NCBI RefSeq assembly: GCF_012273895.1
Contig: NC_052125.1
Coordinates: forward strand, 2,790,001 to 2,854,000
Length of the DNA stretch: 64,000 nt
Reading direction: 5' to 3'
From: Zerene cesonia
Taxonomy: Eukaryota > Arthropoda > Insecta > Lepidoptera > Pieridae
In this document: positions 23,301 through 30,716 of the stretch, piece after piece
Position numbering within the stretch: the stretch's first letter is position 1
Layout: every line of letters starts with the position of its first letter
Made by a program: the position numbers and the translations under genes
Notes under the pieces: generated by a model
What the model was told of the DNA's origin: nothing
Databases searched by the model: none
The model's input: only the letters and a program-made list of their open reading frames with translations

Positions 23301-24824
23301 GTATTAAGAATGGATAGTGTCTAGGCTTATTAATTCTGTGCCTAGGAGTCAAAGTCACATTGTGTCACTATCTTCTTGGAATCCAAAGTAAATCGTTAAG
23401 TTTATTTAAAAAAAGTTTGCAAAGATGTGTGTGTGCTTGTTCTTTCACGCAAAGACTACTGAACCGATTGCAATGAAATTTGTAGTACGTAGACAGCTGG
23501 ACAACTGGAATAACATATAGGCAACTTTTTATCCCGATATTCCTACGGGATACGGACTTACGCGGGTGAAACCGCGGGGCGCAGCTAATAATGAATATTT
23601 TACGTGTCTGTGGGGATGATGCAATCCATCTGAAATGAGACTAAGTGCGAACAATTTCCTTTTAAGCAGATAAATAATCACGTCAATCGGTTGAAAACTT
23701 ACGAAAAACCATAACCTCCTTCATTTTTCAGAACATCGGTTAACATTTTAATAGGTTATATCGCGCTTTGGGCAGACCAGGTTATAATATGATCCAACAC
23801 CTGAATTCATACAAATTTTTATACACAATTTTTAAACATATGGTGGTTTTAAAAATTACAAAGACGTTTCTCTTTAACTCACTTCGTTTTTTAGATAAAG
23901 CTTTATCGACCTAATTAAGTATTTCACAAACTACCATGCCCCGAATATCGACCATTGCTCTGATGTTGCATCGAGATAGAAGATAACCGTCACTGCGTAC
24001 AATTATTATTGCGCCATTATTCAGGAATTGACCGCCTCTTTGGTACAGTGGTTAGCGCGTGAGCGTAGAACCGAGGGGTCCTGGGTTCAATTCCCGGTGG
24101 GGACGCACAAAAAAATTGTCTAGGTCTAGCAAGACACAAAAGGCTGATCACCTACTTGTCCGTAAAGAAAATGGATCAGTGAAATAGATGTACATCATCT
24201 GTCCTATACCCCATACCCCATATACATGGTCTGTATCTTACGCCTCTCATAAACAAACAATGCCAGTAACAAACTAGGTTAATAAAACTCATAGCTTTGT
24301 CAATGCTATGGCCAGCGGTGATCGTCTCATAAGTTGACCCATCATTATCCGTTTTAATCATTTTCAAATCAGTGTTTTTTGTATATTGATGATACAGGTA
24401 AAATTTTTAATAATAGCATTATGCCACACTTGGATAACTTGATATCGTGATCAGCATTTTTTGATCTAGACTTTCTGTTTAGAATGCATGTATTGTAAGT
24501 GTGAAAGAGAAACATTCATAAAATTTGCTGAGCCCCTTCATAATAGGGCGTTAATTACTAAATGTTACGACTAAATTGTGGTTTTAGAATGCCACTACTC
24601 AGAAATCTAAATATCATCGAATGTCTAGTTACACAATAGCGTAATATTATGATAAAATTACAAACAAAAAAACAGCAGATACCATATGCGTTGTACGTGA
24701 TGCTAGCGAACGCATGCGCGCCAAATTCGGCGAACCTCCGCCCCTCGCGCGCTTCCCGCGCCGCAAACTGTAGCACCGCCGCCGCTGACACGCGGTCCGC
24801 GCTCTGCGTCGTGTCTTCCACCAT
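11251..24824 (-). CDS. gem: CP2/LSF (TFCP2/gemini-type) transcription factor, 12 visible coding exons, 3' part missing
   Basis: A nuclear sequence-specific transcription factor. Exons in transcript order: 24824-24683, 21388-21277, 20618-20501, 19227-19140, 18022-17927, 16678-16591, 15873-15729, 14723-14622, 13902-13795, 12926-12792, 12117-11998 and 11321-11251. Every junction keeps the frame with GT/AG sites. The model gives about 441 residues. Residues near 85-105 contain FKQE as in human TFCP2. Residues about 215-400 form the CP2 DNA-binding domain (LTYLNQGQPYEI, KHGGEKGVPFR, FKLKGADRKHKQDREK). The GADRK form of the last motif, rather than the GAERK of Grainyhead, points to the CP2/LSF branch. 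Residues 105-214 are a Ser/Pro/Met/Asn-rich linker longer than in TFCP2. The SAM-like and C-terminal parts and the stop codon are not in the window. The first exon is the least certain part. Confidence 0.9.
11590..11972 (-). mobile_element. Poly(A)-tailed retroelement copy (CGCCTGATGGTAAGCG family), diverged
   Basis: A reverse copy containing GGGAGACCTGATGG, CCACCGCCCATGAACATT and, at the right end, the reversed head CGTGCTCGACTCCCA. It ends only about 25 bp from the donor of CP2-family exon 11, so the intron tolerated insertion very close to the splice site. A C-run at about 11800 is likely a simple-repeat expansion. Confidence 0.6.
11998..12117 (-). CDS. gem: CP2-family gene, exon 11 (end of DNA-binding domain)
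   Basis: Forty codons, phase 0 to 0. Encodes FKLKGADRKHKQDREK, RRPP, then DKYQPGCEATVLTT. Human TFCP2 has FKPKGADRKQKTDREK followed by EKYQPSYETTIL at the same place, so this exon is diagnostic for the CP2/LSF branch. Acceptor TTTTAACCAG, donor GTAAGT. Confidence 0.95.
12792..12926 (-). CDS. gem: CP2-family gene, exon 10 (DNA-binding domain)
   Basis: Forty-five codons, phase 0 to 0, strongly GC-rich compared with the flanking introns. Encodes NCISTEFTAKKHGGEKGVPF and ends AACQIK. The CISTEFT and KHGGEKGVPFR blocks are the most conserved part of CP2 and Grainyhead DNA-binding domains. Acceptor GTCGCCAG, donor GTACGC. Confidence 0.96.
13185..13430 (+). mobile_element. Poly(A)-tailed retroelement copy (forward)
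   Basis: Runs from CACGAATTAGGTCAACTCGC through ACCATCAGGCGAACCACC to an A-rich end at about 13430. It lies in a CP2-family intron, opposite to the gene. Confidence 0.6.
13680..13770 (-). mobile_element. Partial tRNA-derived SINE (GATGAT-tailed family)
   Basis: Contains CATCAGCCCAGATATGTTCC and CATAATCCACCACGCTGGCC, shared with the fuller copies at 49813-50111 and 57211-57532. The tRNA-like head is missing. It ends about 25 bp before exon 9 of the CP2-family gene. Confidence 0.6.
13795..13902 (-). CDS. gem: CP2-family gene, exon 9 (DNA-binding domain)
   Basis: Thirty-six codons, phase 0 to 0. Encodes VDVPLSYGVTRVEQPAALNA then LHVYWDPTKDVGVYIK. The WDP(T/A)K block matches WDPAKRTSVFIQ of TFCP2. 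A C-run forms the polypyrimidine tract before the acceptor; the donor is GTAATA. Confidence 0.95.
14429..14612. promoter_or_regulatory. Tandem array of eight AAACCG-type motifs (candidate Grainyhead/CP2 sites)
   Basis: Eight units of about 22-24 bp, each with TAAAACCG-like or CAAAACCG-like cores. AACCGGTT is exact at 14440-14447, 14486-14493 and 14601-14608; the others are variants (ACCGGGTT, ACCGAGTT, ACCGAATT, ACCGGATT). The array begins about 10 bp after the donor of CP2-family exon 8. AACCGGTT is the established core bound by Grainyhead-like proteins and is close to the reported CP2 half-sites. Function as an autoregulatory element is inference; a neutral tandem repeat is possible. Confidence 0.5.
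14622..14723 (-). CDS. gem: CP2-family gene, exon 8 (DNA-binding domain)
   Basis: Thirty-four codons, phase 0 to 0: SVIKICFHERRLQYMEREQI then AQWHAQRPGERIIE. It matches the FHDRRLQYTEHQQLEGW and RPGDRILDI blocks of TFCP2. Acceptor ATTGGAACAG, donor GTGACG. Confidence 0.96.
14757..14785. repeat. GATA microsatellite
   Basis: About six GATA units in the intron upstream of CP2-family exon 8. Confidence 0.9.
14914..15212 (+). mobile_element. Poly(A)-tailed retroelement copy (forward)
   Basis: Head GTCGAGTACGCTTCGGCACG, middle GGAAGTACCACACGCT, tail CACCAGCTCCATTGCCGATG followed by an A-run. A fairly complete copy in a CP2-family intron. Confidence 0.65.
15263..15470 (-). mobile_element. Helitron-like repeat (GGCTCCGCCCGG hairpin family)
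   Basis: Starts at CTAG, then TCCCGGCTCCGCCCGGA, and continues through AAAAAGTATAATAAGTATC and GTCAGCTCATACCCTG. It matches reversed copies at 1-140 and 45538-45747. Confidence 0.6.
15485..15541 (-). repeat. Fragment related to the hairpin-bearing retroelement at 21768-21954
   Basis: ACTCAGCATGTGCTACGCGT and AATGCGCAGCGCTGATTT are the reverse complement of 21780-21830. Only about 57 bp are present. Confidence 0.6.
15729..15873 (-). CDS. gem: CP2-family gene, exon 7 (start of DNA-binding domain)
   Basis: 145 bases, entering in phase 2 and leaving in phase 0. Encodes (R)FQYVLAAATSIATKQ, then NEETLTYLNQGQPYEIKLKK. TFCP2 reads FQYVLCAATSPAVK and DETLTYLNQGQSYEI here. Acceptor TGCGCCGCAG, donor GTGAGA. 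Confidence 0.97.
15908..16131 (+). mobile_element. Complete Helitron-like repeat (GCGCAGCTAG family)
   Basis: Begins with TC (TCCTACTGATATTATAAATG) and ends GCGCAGCTAG|T. GCGGGTGAAACCGC just before the end can form a hairpin. TC at the start, hairpin plus CTRR at the end and no target duplication are the Helitron signature. It resembles the non-autonomous Lep1-like Helitrons known in moths. A GT tract near 15943-15965 is internal. Confidence 0.75.
16377..16505 (+). mobile_element. Truncated Helitron-like repeat (AAACAAAGTCGCTTTCTC family)
   Basis: Shares GTATGCTTAAATCTCTGAAA and GAGTGATTCAAGAGGAAGG with the copy at 10464-10654, but lacks the CTAG end. Confidence 0.55.
16591..16678 (-). CDS. 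gem: CP2-family gene, exon 6 (linker)
   Basis: 88 bases, entering in phase 1 and leaving in phase 2. Encodes (S)LLMCSPSAFDGFLQSPIQR then SESSYKDDS(R). Ser-rich linker before the DNA-binding domain, with no counterpart in human TFCP2 that I recognise. Assigned by splice sites (GATGCAG, GTGTGT) and phase on both sides. Confidence 0.85.
16737..16980 (+). mobile_element. Helitron-like repeat carrying a nested 72-bp insertion
   Basis: Contains CTACTGGACGGATTTTGATG, ATACAGACAGGGT and TCCCTTGGGATAAAACAGGA, matching the 22462-22661 family. It is interrupted at 16828-16899 by another element flanked by a 13-bp direct repeat. Confidence 0.65.
16828..16899 (-). mobile_element. 72-bp foldback insertion with 13-bp target site duplication
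   Basis: ATACAGACAGGGT is duplicated at 16815-16827 and 16900-16912. The insert contains GAGAAATTT and AAATTTCTC as inverted ends and TTTATAGCATTGAAATGCTT, which is the reverse complement of text beside the long palindrome at 30717-30870. It appears to be a deleted relative of that element that inserted by a mechanism leaving a 13-bp duplication. Confidence 0.7.
17458..17664 (-). mobile_element. Helitron-like repeat (GCGGCTTCGCC family)
   Basis: Begins TAGCTTTTTGCTCGCGGCTT and ends AATATTAGTAGGGA. It resembles the copy at 55972-56330 and lies directly beside the forward copy at 17671-17892. Confidence 0.6.
17671..17892 (+). mobile_element. Complete Helitron-like repeat (GCGCAGCTAG family)
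   Basis: TCCTATCCTAACCTACTAAT at the left; GGGCGAAACCGC hairpin and GCGCACCTAG at the right. Confidence 0.72.
17927..18022 (-). CDS. gem: CP2-family gene, exon 5 (linker)
   Basis: 96 bases, phase 1 in and phase 1 out. Encodes (S)SSPESMQCQPTMPPAMM, NMNGYHSPNEHDNK. Met/Pro/Asn-rich linker. The acceptor follows a long T-run (TTTCGCAG). The donor GTAATT is rather weak, but it is the one that keeps the frame into exon 6. Confidence 0.82.
18157..18319 (+). mobile_element. Complete Helitron-like repeat (GCTGAAGAGTTTG / CGGACCGCTAG family)
   Basis: TATTATAAAGCTGAAGAGTT at the left, GGGCGAAGCCGGAGCGGACC and CTAG at the right. Non-coding. Confidence 0.68.
18904..19090 (-). mobile_element. Partial poly(A)-tailed retroelement
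   Basis: Ends with the reversed head GCCCAATTCGTGCCGTAGCG and TGCTCGACTCGCACA. The tail half is missing. It lies about 50 bp from CP2-family exon 4. Confidence 0.55.
19140..19227 (-). CDS. gem: CP2-family gene, exon 4 (linker)
   Basis: 88 bases, phase 0 in and phase 1 out. Encodes ISNMVIDNREPMDEGCQPSP then PHNNMMSQH. No domain is recognised; it is part of the lineage-specific linker. Acceptor ATCGCTGTAG, donor GTAAGT, both consistent with the neighbouring exons. Confidence 0.82.
20501..20618 (-). CDS. gem: CP2-family gene, exon 3 (N-terminal FKQE region)
   Basis: 118 bases, phase 2 in and phase 0 out. Encodes (N)EALLSLPSLAVFKQEAPSP, then a Pro/Arg-rich stretch. Aligned with TFCP2 SMSDVLALPIFKQEESS this gives SMNEALLSLPSLAVFKQE across the exon junction, which confirms joining to exon 2. 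Acceptor CCCCACAG, donor GTAGGT. Confidence 0.9.
20655..20880 (-). mobile_element. Partial poly(A)-tailed retroelement
   Basis: Contains CTATTTCACGCCGGTCTTCT and GGCCCAATTCGTGCCGCACG, the reversed head half of the family. It starts about 40 bp upstream of CP2-family exon 3. Confidence 0.55.
21277..21388 (-). CDS. gem: CP2-family gene, exon 2
   Basis: 112 bases, phase 1 in and phase 2 out. Encodes (A)SLGEMGGSATSSSSSHM, then SPGWQVNDLDLDLPGELSM. A Ser run precedes an acidic Asp/Leu stretch, as expected of an activation region. If exon 1 is wrong, the Met in GEMGG could be the start. Acceptor CTTCCAG, donor GTGAGT. Confidence 0.88.
21768..21954 (+). mobile_element. Retroelement 3' end with a 14-bp perfect hairpin and TTTC tail
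   Basis: CTGCGCATTACGCGTAGCAC is followed by a hairpin (arms 21834-21847 and 21854-21867, 6-nt loop), TGTGTAAATGTGGTGGTG, AAATAAAC and four TTTC units. The tail resembles that of the minus-strand LINE remnant ending at 31593. Probably a LINE 3' end or a SINE mobilised by the same LINE. Confidence 0.55.
22357..22461 (+). mobile_element. Short Helitron-like repeat (CAGACCGCTAG end)
   Basis: Starts TCTATACTAATATTGTAAAG and ends GACCGCTAG. It is followed without a gap by the copy of a different family at 22462-22661. Confidence 0.65.
22462..22661 (+). mobile_element. Helitron-like repeat (CCGGGCGGAGCCGGG hairpin, ATCTAG end)
   Basis: CCGGGCGGAGCCGGG folds into a terminal hairpin, followed by ACGAGCATCTAG. 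Includes TATACAGACAGGGTATGAGC. Reference copy for this family in the window. Confidence 0.68.
23411..23588 (+). mobile_element. Helitron-like repeat (GCGCAGCTAA end)
   Basis: Body as in the 15908-16131 copy; ends GCGCAGCTAA, still a CTRR terminus. The 5' TC end is lost. Confidence 0.68.
24030..24240 (+). mobile_element. tRNA-derived SINE (GACCGCCTC head)
   Basis: The head reads GACCGCCTCTTTGGTACAGT, with a TGGTACAGTGG A-box-like and a GGTTCAATTCC B-box-like segment. The ends of the head do not pair as an acceptor stem, so this is not a functional tRNA gene. Sister copies: 50775-50965 (forward) and 43080-43250 (reverse). Confidence 0.75.
24683..24824 (-). CDS. gem: CP2-family gene, putative first coding exon
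   Basis: 47 codons plus one base from an ATG in a strong context (CCAAAATGG). Encodes MVEDTTQSADRVSAAAVLQF then AAREAREGRR and further residues. GC-rich and CpG-rich. The donor GTATCT is weak but gives phase 1, the phase needed by exon 2. No homology is recognised. It may instead be a separate or alternative first exon. Confidence 0.5.
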
Positions 24825-24845
24825 TTTGGGTGACGTTTTAGGCGC

Positions 24846-25268
24846 TAGATGACGCTGATTTTCCAATGCGGGCTTGCACTGATGTATATCAGTCTATGGA
24901 TGGTTTTTTTGTTTTCACGTATGGCAGATAGATGGCGTTAATTTTCAGATAAATTCACACTTATCGCCGGGACCTATAACAGTTTTCTACTTTGACGTAT
25001 AGATGGCGCTGATTACAAAAGCGAATTTACACTTATAGTAGTTACCAATAAAGATAATAATTATCTGTTTTCAGGTTCGGCGGGTAGATGACGCTATTTT
25101 CGGAACAGTTTCCTGTTTTACCACTTTATTTCAATAGAGAACAAAGTGTTCTATTAGTTCTTTACTGTAACTGTCCTCATCACGTTCTTCGTCTCTTCCC
25201 CTTGCAGCACCCCTCCGTTCAGACAGGTCAGTTCACAAACTGCTGTTTCTGACCACTAGATGTCGCTG
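24846..25268. promoter_or_regulatory. Cluster of five AGATGRCGCT-like motifs upstream of the CP2-family first exon
   Basis: Motifs start at 24847 (AGATGACGCT), 24930 (AGATGGCGTT), 25001 (AGATGGCGCT), 25086 (AGATGACGCT) and 25258 (AGATGTCGCT), all on the plus strand, spaced 83, 71, 85 and 172 bp. Two neighbouring units also share AATTCACACTTAT/AATTTACACTTAT, which suggests a decayed tandem repeat of about 80 bp. The core resembles the AGRTGGCGC-like CTCF motif of flies. Binding is inference. Confidence 0.45.
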
Positions 25269-25965
25269 TTCTCAAACACGATACGGTTTCACCAGCCGAT
25301 AGTTCTCAATTCACTGTCAGAACACACTGCAACATTTTATCGTCCACCTGTAGGTTCTCTTTGACATCACACTGTATGGCTTTAGTAGTAGGACGTTTAA
25401 CTTAATTGTCATTTTATGTATGTATGTCACTTTGTTTCACAAATTAATCCGAAAACCACCTTAAATAATATATATAATATATTAAGATTTATTATATAAT
25501 ACGTTGAGATATTTTAAATTTACGCACAAAATGCATTTGGCTCAAATCTAAATACACACACACACATACCTTACGAAGTTATAACTTTCATCTGCGTACA
25601 CACACACATTTATAGATAAATTGCACACACATACACGTGCACGCATACACCCAACGCACCATTGTTACAGAAAAACGAAAGACACAGATTAAATAAAAAC
25701 TAGATTATTGGGCCGGTATAGCTGTATAATCAAAAGTATAATATTAACTGTGGTTTCTACTACTCCATATAATAACGAGAGTTCTTGAAAAAATAAGGAC
25801 AACGCTATATTCTATTACATAATATTGATTTTGACGACACAGTCGTTAATAAGTCATATTATCGCGGCGATATTGAATAAGAAACAGATGCGCCATCTTT
25901 TTGGAGTAATATTGTTATTTAAAATACACACACTACTTTAGAAAGTCGAAACGAATATGAGTATA

Positions 25966-26163
25966 CTAGCTGCGCCCGGCGGTTTCACCCGTGTAACTAT
26001 GTATCCCGTAGGACTATCGGGATAATAAGTTCCCCATGTGTTATTCCAGTTGTCCAGCTATCTACGTAACAAATTTCATTGCAATCGGTTCAGTAGTCTT
26101 TGCGTGAAGGAGCAACAAACACACACATCCTTACAAACTTTCGCATTCATAATATTAGTAGGA
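25966..26163 (-). mobile_element. Complete Helitron-like repeat (reverse)
   Basis: CTAGCTGCGCCCGGCGGTTT at the left and AATATTAGTAGGA at the right, the exact reverse layout of 15908-16131. Confidence 0.72.
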
Positions 26164-26642
26164 TATCGTTGTACCCACGGTAAATAGAATCACGCTTGCG
26201 TAACATATCATTTAATGTTTTTAACCGACTTCAAAACAGGAGGAGTTTCTCAATTGGACTTCGTATTTTTTGCGTTTGTTAGTTACCTCGCAACATTTTA
26301 CCGCGCGAAACGATATGACGTTTCTTTTAGCGTTAGAAACAACTGGCTCCTCTAGAGTGGTCGCATTTCAATTCGTTCTATTTGAAAAATTTATATTTCA
26401 ACAAAAATAAACGAATACTTTGCTTCAAAATACTGAATATACAAAATGCAAACACACGCAGGCGGTGCAGTCACGCGAAAACTCCGCGATATTTCTTTAT
26501 AAAACAATAAAACGATATCACGTTTGTTAACACAAGATACACGCTTGCAGTAAAACAGTGATACTCGCAAATACCTCCCGAGACATTGTGTCTGCGGTGA
26601 TAAACCTGCTAAAATTATAAATGCGAAATTATATATTTTTAT

Positions 26643-26963
26643 TGTGGTAGTCGAGCACGCTTCGACACGAATTGGGCCAGCTCGCACCGGGGAAGTACCA
26701 CACCCCCACAGAAAACCGGCGTGAAATAGTGGCATGCCACTGTGTTTCGTACGGTAAGTGGGGGAGCCGGAGGCCCATTTCCTTTTCCTCACCCGTCCCA
26801 GTCCATTCCTTCTTTCCAGTCTTTAATCCTTTCCTTTTCCCTTATCCCATAAAAGCGGGCAGCACATTCGTAGAGGCACTACCTTTGCGAATGTTCATGG
26901 GCGGGGGTGATCGCTTACCATCAGGCGAACCACCAGCTCAGTTGCCCGCTATGACATAAAAAA
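26643..26963 (+). mobile_element. Full-length poly(A)-tailed retroelement copy
   Basis: From GTGGTAGTCGAGCACGCTTC to CAGTTGCCCGCTATGACATA plus an A-run. A Phe/Pro/Ser-rich frame of about 95 codons (26672-26959) runs through it, as in the 39088 copy, but its composition looks like pyrimidine-rich repeat rather than protein. A good reference copy for this family. Confidence 0.7.
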
Positions 26964-27148
26964 AAATGCGAGAGTTTGTAAGGATGTGTGCGTGTTTGTT
27001 GCTCATTCACGCAAAAACTACTGAACCGATTGCAATGAAATTCGGTACGTAGACAGCTGGACAACTGGAATAACATATGGGCTACTTTTTATCCCGATAT
27101 TACAACGGGATATGGACTTACGCGGGTGAAACCGCGGGGTGCAGCTAG
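26964..27148 (+). mobile_element. Helitron-like repeat, first of a tandem pair
   Basis: Starts in the A tail of the preceding retroelement and ends GTGCAGCTAG. A second copy follows at once. Confidence 0.68.
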
Positions 27149-27342
27149 CAATATTATGAATGCAAGAGTTTGTAAGGATGTGAGTGTGTTTGTTACTCTT
27201 TCACGCAAAAGCTACTGTACCGATTGCAATGAAATTTGGTACGTAGATAGATGGACAACTGGAATAACGCATGTGCAACTTTTTATCCCGATATTCCCAC
27301 GGGATACGGACGTACGCGGGTGAAACCGCGGAGCGCAGCTAG
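27149..27342 (+). mobile_element. Helitron-like repeat, second of a tandem pair
   Basis: Same family and orientation as the preceding copy, ending GCGCAGCTAG|T. Head-to-tail tandem copies are known for Helitrons. Confidence 0.68.
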
Positions 27343-27344
27343 TT

Positions 27345-29160
27345 AATATCATAAATTCCTTTACAACCCGTGTATTTGAACGAGCAATCGTTTCGGTTGA
27401 CTGTTGTAATATTTAATTAAGTATGTTTGTGTGATAAAGATCTCATTTCATTTAATTCAGATTAAATGTACGTGACTTTTCAGGTGGCCGAAGGACTATA
27501 GTTTAAAAACAATTGGAAGTCAAAGTCCAATATCACATTCAATGTCCAATTGGACTTTCAGAGTATGTAGGGGTTCGAAAAGGGCCTGAACTTCGAGAAA
27601 AGGATGGCACGGCCGTGCTGATTTTTTGCTCGCGTTGCCCTACTGCCATGCTCCAGATATTGTCCAAGAAATGGTCAACAACGTCCCCGGGGGACAAGTA
27701 CCAATTAAATTATTTTCCATGGCAAAAACTTCATATCGCACCTGATTCATTGTCACATCTTTGACGCGTTTCCATACTTAGTAGTACCACAGTCTAATAT
27801 AGATTACAGTCGTTCAATAATGACGTTAAGGAAGGCAAATTCTGCGTGGCAAGACGCGGGAAGAACGAGCCCGAGCTACATACGCTATAATGTTAGCAGC
27901 TCGGGACACTACTAAGGAGCTGTCATGTAAAACGACATGTATTATATTAAAAAACGGTACATTCAAATACTGTAAGAGAATATAAATAGTCATCTCATGT
28001 TGACAATAATCTACGTTTCCGTCATTAGTAAGTCAGAAATTTATTTGTAACTACAATCTTGCAAATAAATTTAATTTGAATTTGAATTTGAATTAACTAT
28101 ATTACTGTGACAACCACGACATTGTCTCCGTCGTGTTAAGCTCAACCCACGAGATCCAAGACAGCTACTACTGTACGCATCTCATTATACTGTGGTATCA
28201 CTAACCGTATATGTATATGATAATACTAAGTGGTTACGACCATAGACTAAGTATGTTACGCAGTATGTACGCTAATTGTTGATCGAATTTTCGATTTATA
28301 TTTGAAGGTGTGTAAATTGTTACGTATGTGCCTCCTGTTTGCGCAGTGTATCATTGCATTGTACTTTTCTGTTAAATAATATTTGTAACTGTTTCCGTGC
28401 GAAAGTATAATAATGAAATTGTGGGAGTCAAAACATCAAGGTCAAGTACGAGTCGGTGTCGCGACACCGACGGTTCCGTATGAATAAAATTGTCGTATTT
28501 GAATTAGGGCCCTTGTAAAATACAATAAATACGATTATAATATAACTAATGAAATGAATGTTATTTTTTATTTCATTTAATAATGGTCTTTATTTAAACC
28601 GTTTTGTGTAATATTCTTTCAGAATAATATTAAAGGTCTCAAATTATAATGTACTTATTAATAAAAAAGGGCACAGGTACGAAAATACTCTGAAAATACG
28701 AGTATTTTGATCACTAATTATGATAGACTAACCGTCCGACCCGGCTTCGCCCGTGACTCAGTGAATGTAGCTCTCTAATGGAGGACGAATTTTTGAAATA
28801 GGTCCAGTAGTTGGTGTGCGAAAACATTACAAACATACATACAGAAAACAAATGTTTCCTATTTGTAATTTTCCTGTTAGTTAGGTTATAAAATCATAGA
28901 AGCAAAGGGTTTATAGCATATTAACTGATAATTTTAAACATTGACCTTACCTAATTAAAATGGAATATATCCTCATCAAATCCGGTATAAAATCATGTTT
29001 TATTAGCGCGCTTCTCTTAAATTCACGTATACCGTATGTTTGTACGTTACCGACTCCTTTGGACTTTGACCCGTTCTAAACGGACAGATTTAACTTATCA
29101 AGGATCGGTGACAATGCGATATATGAGGTTTTCTTATTACCCTTATCTAAATCCTACTTC
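27345..29160. other. Gene-free stretch with a possible retroelement 3' end
   Basis: No gene recognised. GAATTTGAATTTGAATT at about 28077-28093, preceded by GCAAATAAATTTAATTT, resembles the tail of some lepidopteran non-LTR elements. A 20-bp perfect palindrome lies at 28452-28471, within text related to a common AAGGGTTCCGTA-type repeat. Confidence 0.35.
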
Positions 29161-29167
29161 CTACTAA

Positions 29168-29372
29168 TCCTATCCTAATATCTTACTAATATTATAAATG
29201 CGAAAGTTTGTAAGGATGTGTGTGTGTTTGTTGCTCTTTCACGCAAAAACTATTGAACCGATTGCAATGAAATTTGGTACGTGGACAGCTGGACAACTGG
29301 AATAACATATAGGCAACTTTTTATCCCGATATTCCTACGGGATACGGACTTACGCGGCTGAAACGCAGCTAG
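29168..29372 (+). mobile_element. Helitron-like repeat, first of a tandem pair
   Basis: TCCTATCCTAATATCTTACT at the left. The right end is shortened: the GGGCGC before CAGCTAG is lost (GAAACGCAGCTAG). Confidence 0.7.
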
Positions 29373-29563
29373 TATTATAAATACGAGAGTTTGTAAGGAT
29401 GTGTGTGTGTTTGTTGCTCTTTCACGCAAAAACTACTGAACCGATTGCAATGAAATTTGGTACGTAGACAGCTGGACAACTGGAATAACATATAGGTAAC
29501 TTTTTATCCCGATATTCCTACGGGATACGGACTTACGCAGGTGAAACCACGGGGCGCAGCTAG
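29373..29563 (+). mobile_element. Helitron-like repeat, second of a tandem pair
   Basis: Starts at TATTATAAATACGAGAG immediately after the previous CTAG and ends GCGCAGCTAG|T. The pair forms a head-to-tail array. Confidence 0.7.
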
Positions 29564-30301
29564 TTATCATATATTAGGATTAAATAATTTTCTTACGAAA
29601 GCTCTGTATTTAATTGATTCTATATATTGTTTTATTTAACGGATTAACATAACAAGATCGACACGACGACACCGTCCTTCCAACTAGACCTGTCCTACTA
29701 ATTATTATTATGAACGCGATAGTATGTTAATATGGATGTATGTTTGATACTCTTTCCTGAGAAAACCACTGGACAAATTCTGATGATACTTGGCAGTGAT
29801 GTAGCTTATGTATCAGAATGGCACATGCGCTGTAGAGCCTTTGTCTTCCCGCGGGAGTGCGCGCACGGCGCAGCCGTTTTTTTAATATTATAAAATACCA
29901 GATGAATAAGTCTATAATCCAGTCGCAGGCCTACCAAATATTCACTGAAAATTACATAGAAAACGGCCAATCTGTTTCGGAAGAATTTGATTACAAACTT
30001 TTTGTCTACACTAATATTATAATTTATAAAGAGGAAAACTTTGTTTGTTTGGTCGTAATGAATAGGCTCAAAAACTACTGGACCGATTTTAAAAATTCTT
30101 TCACCATTCGAAAGCTACATTATCCACGAATAACATAGACTATATTTTATTTTGGGAAAAAATAGGGTTCCGTAACATATCTTTATTGAAACATCCAAAC
30201 CAGTATACCTATAAAGCTGAAGGGTTAGTTAGTTCGTTTGATATTATTGAAACTCAAATATATAACTCTAATCGCAATAATTCAGCTATTCAAATGGACA
30301 G

Positions 30302-30472
30302 CTATATATTATAAAGCTGAAGAGTTTGTTCGTTTGTTTGTTTGAACGTGCTAATCTCAGGAACTACTGGTCCGTTTTGAATTCTTTCAGTTTTAGATGT
30401 CATACAATAAAAGTATTGAGGGAGAATTTAGGTTTTATATGTACCACGGGCGAAGCCGGGGCGGACAGCTAG
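30302..30472 (+). mobile_element. Helitron-like repeat (GCTGAAGAGTTTG family)
   Basis: TATTATAAAGCTGAAGAGTT, then GGGCGAAGCCGGGGCGGACA and CTAG. Two more degenerate pieces of the family lie just upstream, near 30005-30140 and 30205-30250. Confidence 0.65.
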
Positions 30473-30716
30473 TCATGTGTAAAATACAAACGATCATGCG
30501 TAGTAGGATAGGATTTGAATGCTATACCACTGAAAATGTAACCATAATCTATTCACATAAACTATCGACGCGCGTCAACTGTAATTATTACGATTTATTT
30601 AAACACACAAATTACTTTACAACCGAGCGCGTGTCATGATAAACGTTACTGATAATAACTTGTATCAAGGCAGTGATAACACGGCCAAATAGAAATGTTC
30701 GCACTACGGACGTAAT

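Noticed and set aside
24030..24110. tRNA-like sequence with B-box
   Set aside because: No paired acceptor stem and a SINE body follows; a tRNA-derived SINE rather than a tRNA gene.
26672..26959. 95-codon Phe/Pro/Ser-rich frame, also at 39086-39403
   Set aside because: It is a pyrimidine-rich part of a dispersed poly(A)-tailed retroelement, broken in other copies.
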